In this document: positions 14,493-14,535 of the stretch, one piece after another
Layout: every line of letters begins with the position of its first letter
How positions within the stretch are numbered: the stretch's first letter is position 1
Assembly (NCBI GenBank): GCA_937880795.1
Contig: CALGRQ010000059.1
Span: forward strand, 1 to 14,535
DNA length: 14,535 nt
From: an uncultured Dyadobacter sp.
GTDB lineage: Bacteria; Bacteroidota; Bacteroidia; Cytophagales; Spirosomataceae
Direction: 5' to 3'
The notes under the pieces: generated by a model
Database searches by the model: none
Told to the model about the DNA's origin: nothing
Seen by the model: the letters and a program-made list of their open reading frames with translations, nothing else
Made by a program: the position numbers and the translations under genes

Positions 14493-14535
14493 TGCTTTCA
14501 TAGCTATCCAGGATGGCTATATCTGCCAGAAGCGC

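Noticed and set aside
1..14535. Mobile elements, CRISPR, tRNA, toxin-antitoxin or phage defence genes
   Set aside because: None seen on either strand; there are no repeat arrays, transposase or integrase motifs, and all clear genes are of core type.

Overview
The window is an AT-leaning, gene-dense stretch of a Bacteroidota chromosome, most likely from the Cytophagia/Sphingobacteriia side. Four things point there. One protein has a type IX secretion (T9SS) type A sorting domain. There is a DUF4835/PorD-type protein. The gene run bamD–rpoZ–coaBC–porD–recN is typical of the phylum. Several promoter-like sites fit the Bacteroidota consensus TTTG–N~20–TAnnTTTG, and most start codons lack a purine-rich Shine-Dalgarno site. 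No tRNA, rRNA, CRISPR array, transposase, phage gene or insertion sequence was seen. This is core chromosome rather than an accessory island.

Layout. (1) Positions 1-1047, minus: tilS, cut by the left edge. (2) Divergent from it, 1223-2758, plus: a large OstA-like (LptA/LptD-N-like) envelope protein. (3) 2931-3545: a small T9SS-sorted protein with its own promoter and a terminator. (4) 3621-4915: bamD and rpoZ, closed by a strong terminator at 4932-4976. (5) 5071-7439: coaBC, porD (overlapping by 4 nt) and a 75-residue protein with an Sm/Hfq-like sequence pattern. (6) 7585-10817: recN, a Met-rich helical lipoprotein, a SCO copper chaperone lipoprotein and a cytochrome c lipoprotein, tightly packed. 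(7) 10821-13406, minus: coaX, an outer-membrane beta-barrel protein and lptC, an operon converging on the cytochrome gene. (8) 13407-13910: the only long stretch without a convincing gene, with a low-confidence minus ORF and a possible promoter for rho. (9) 13911-14492: the N-terminal part of rho, whose reading frame stops 43 nt before the window ends.

How the genes work together. The envelope theme is strong: BamD for beta-barrel insertion, the OstA-like protein and LptC for LPS transport, PorD and a sorted cargo for T9SS, and an outer-membrane barrel. CoA synthesis is represented twice (CoaX for step 1, CoaBC for steps 2-3). The two genes share a short sequence arrangement just upstream of their starts. 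Information processing is covered by TilS, omega, RecN and Rho.

The best candidates for something undescribed are the Hfq/LSm-like small protein beside recN, the Met/His-lined helical lipoprotein translated just ahead of a SCO copper chaperone, and the interrupted rho frame. All three rest on reading sequence by eye, without database searches.
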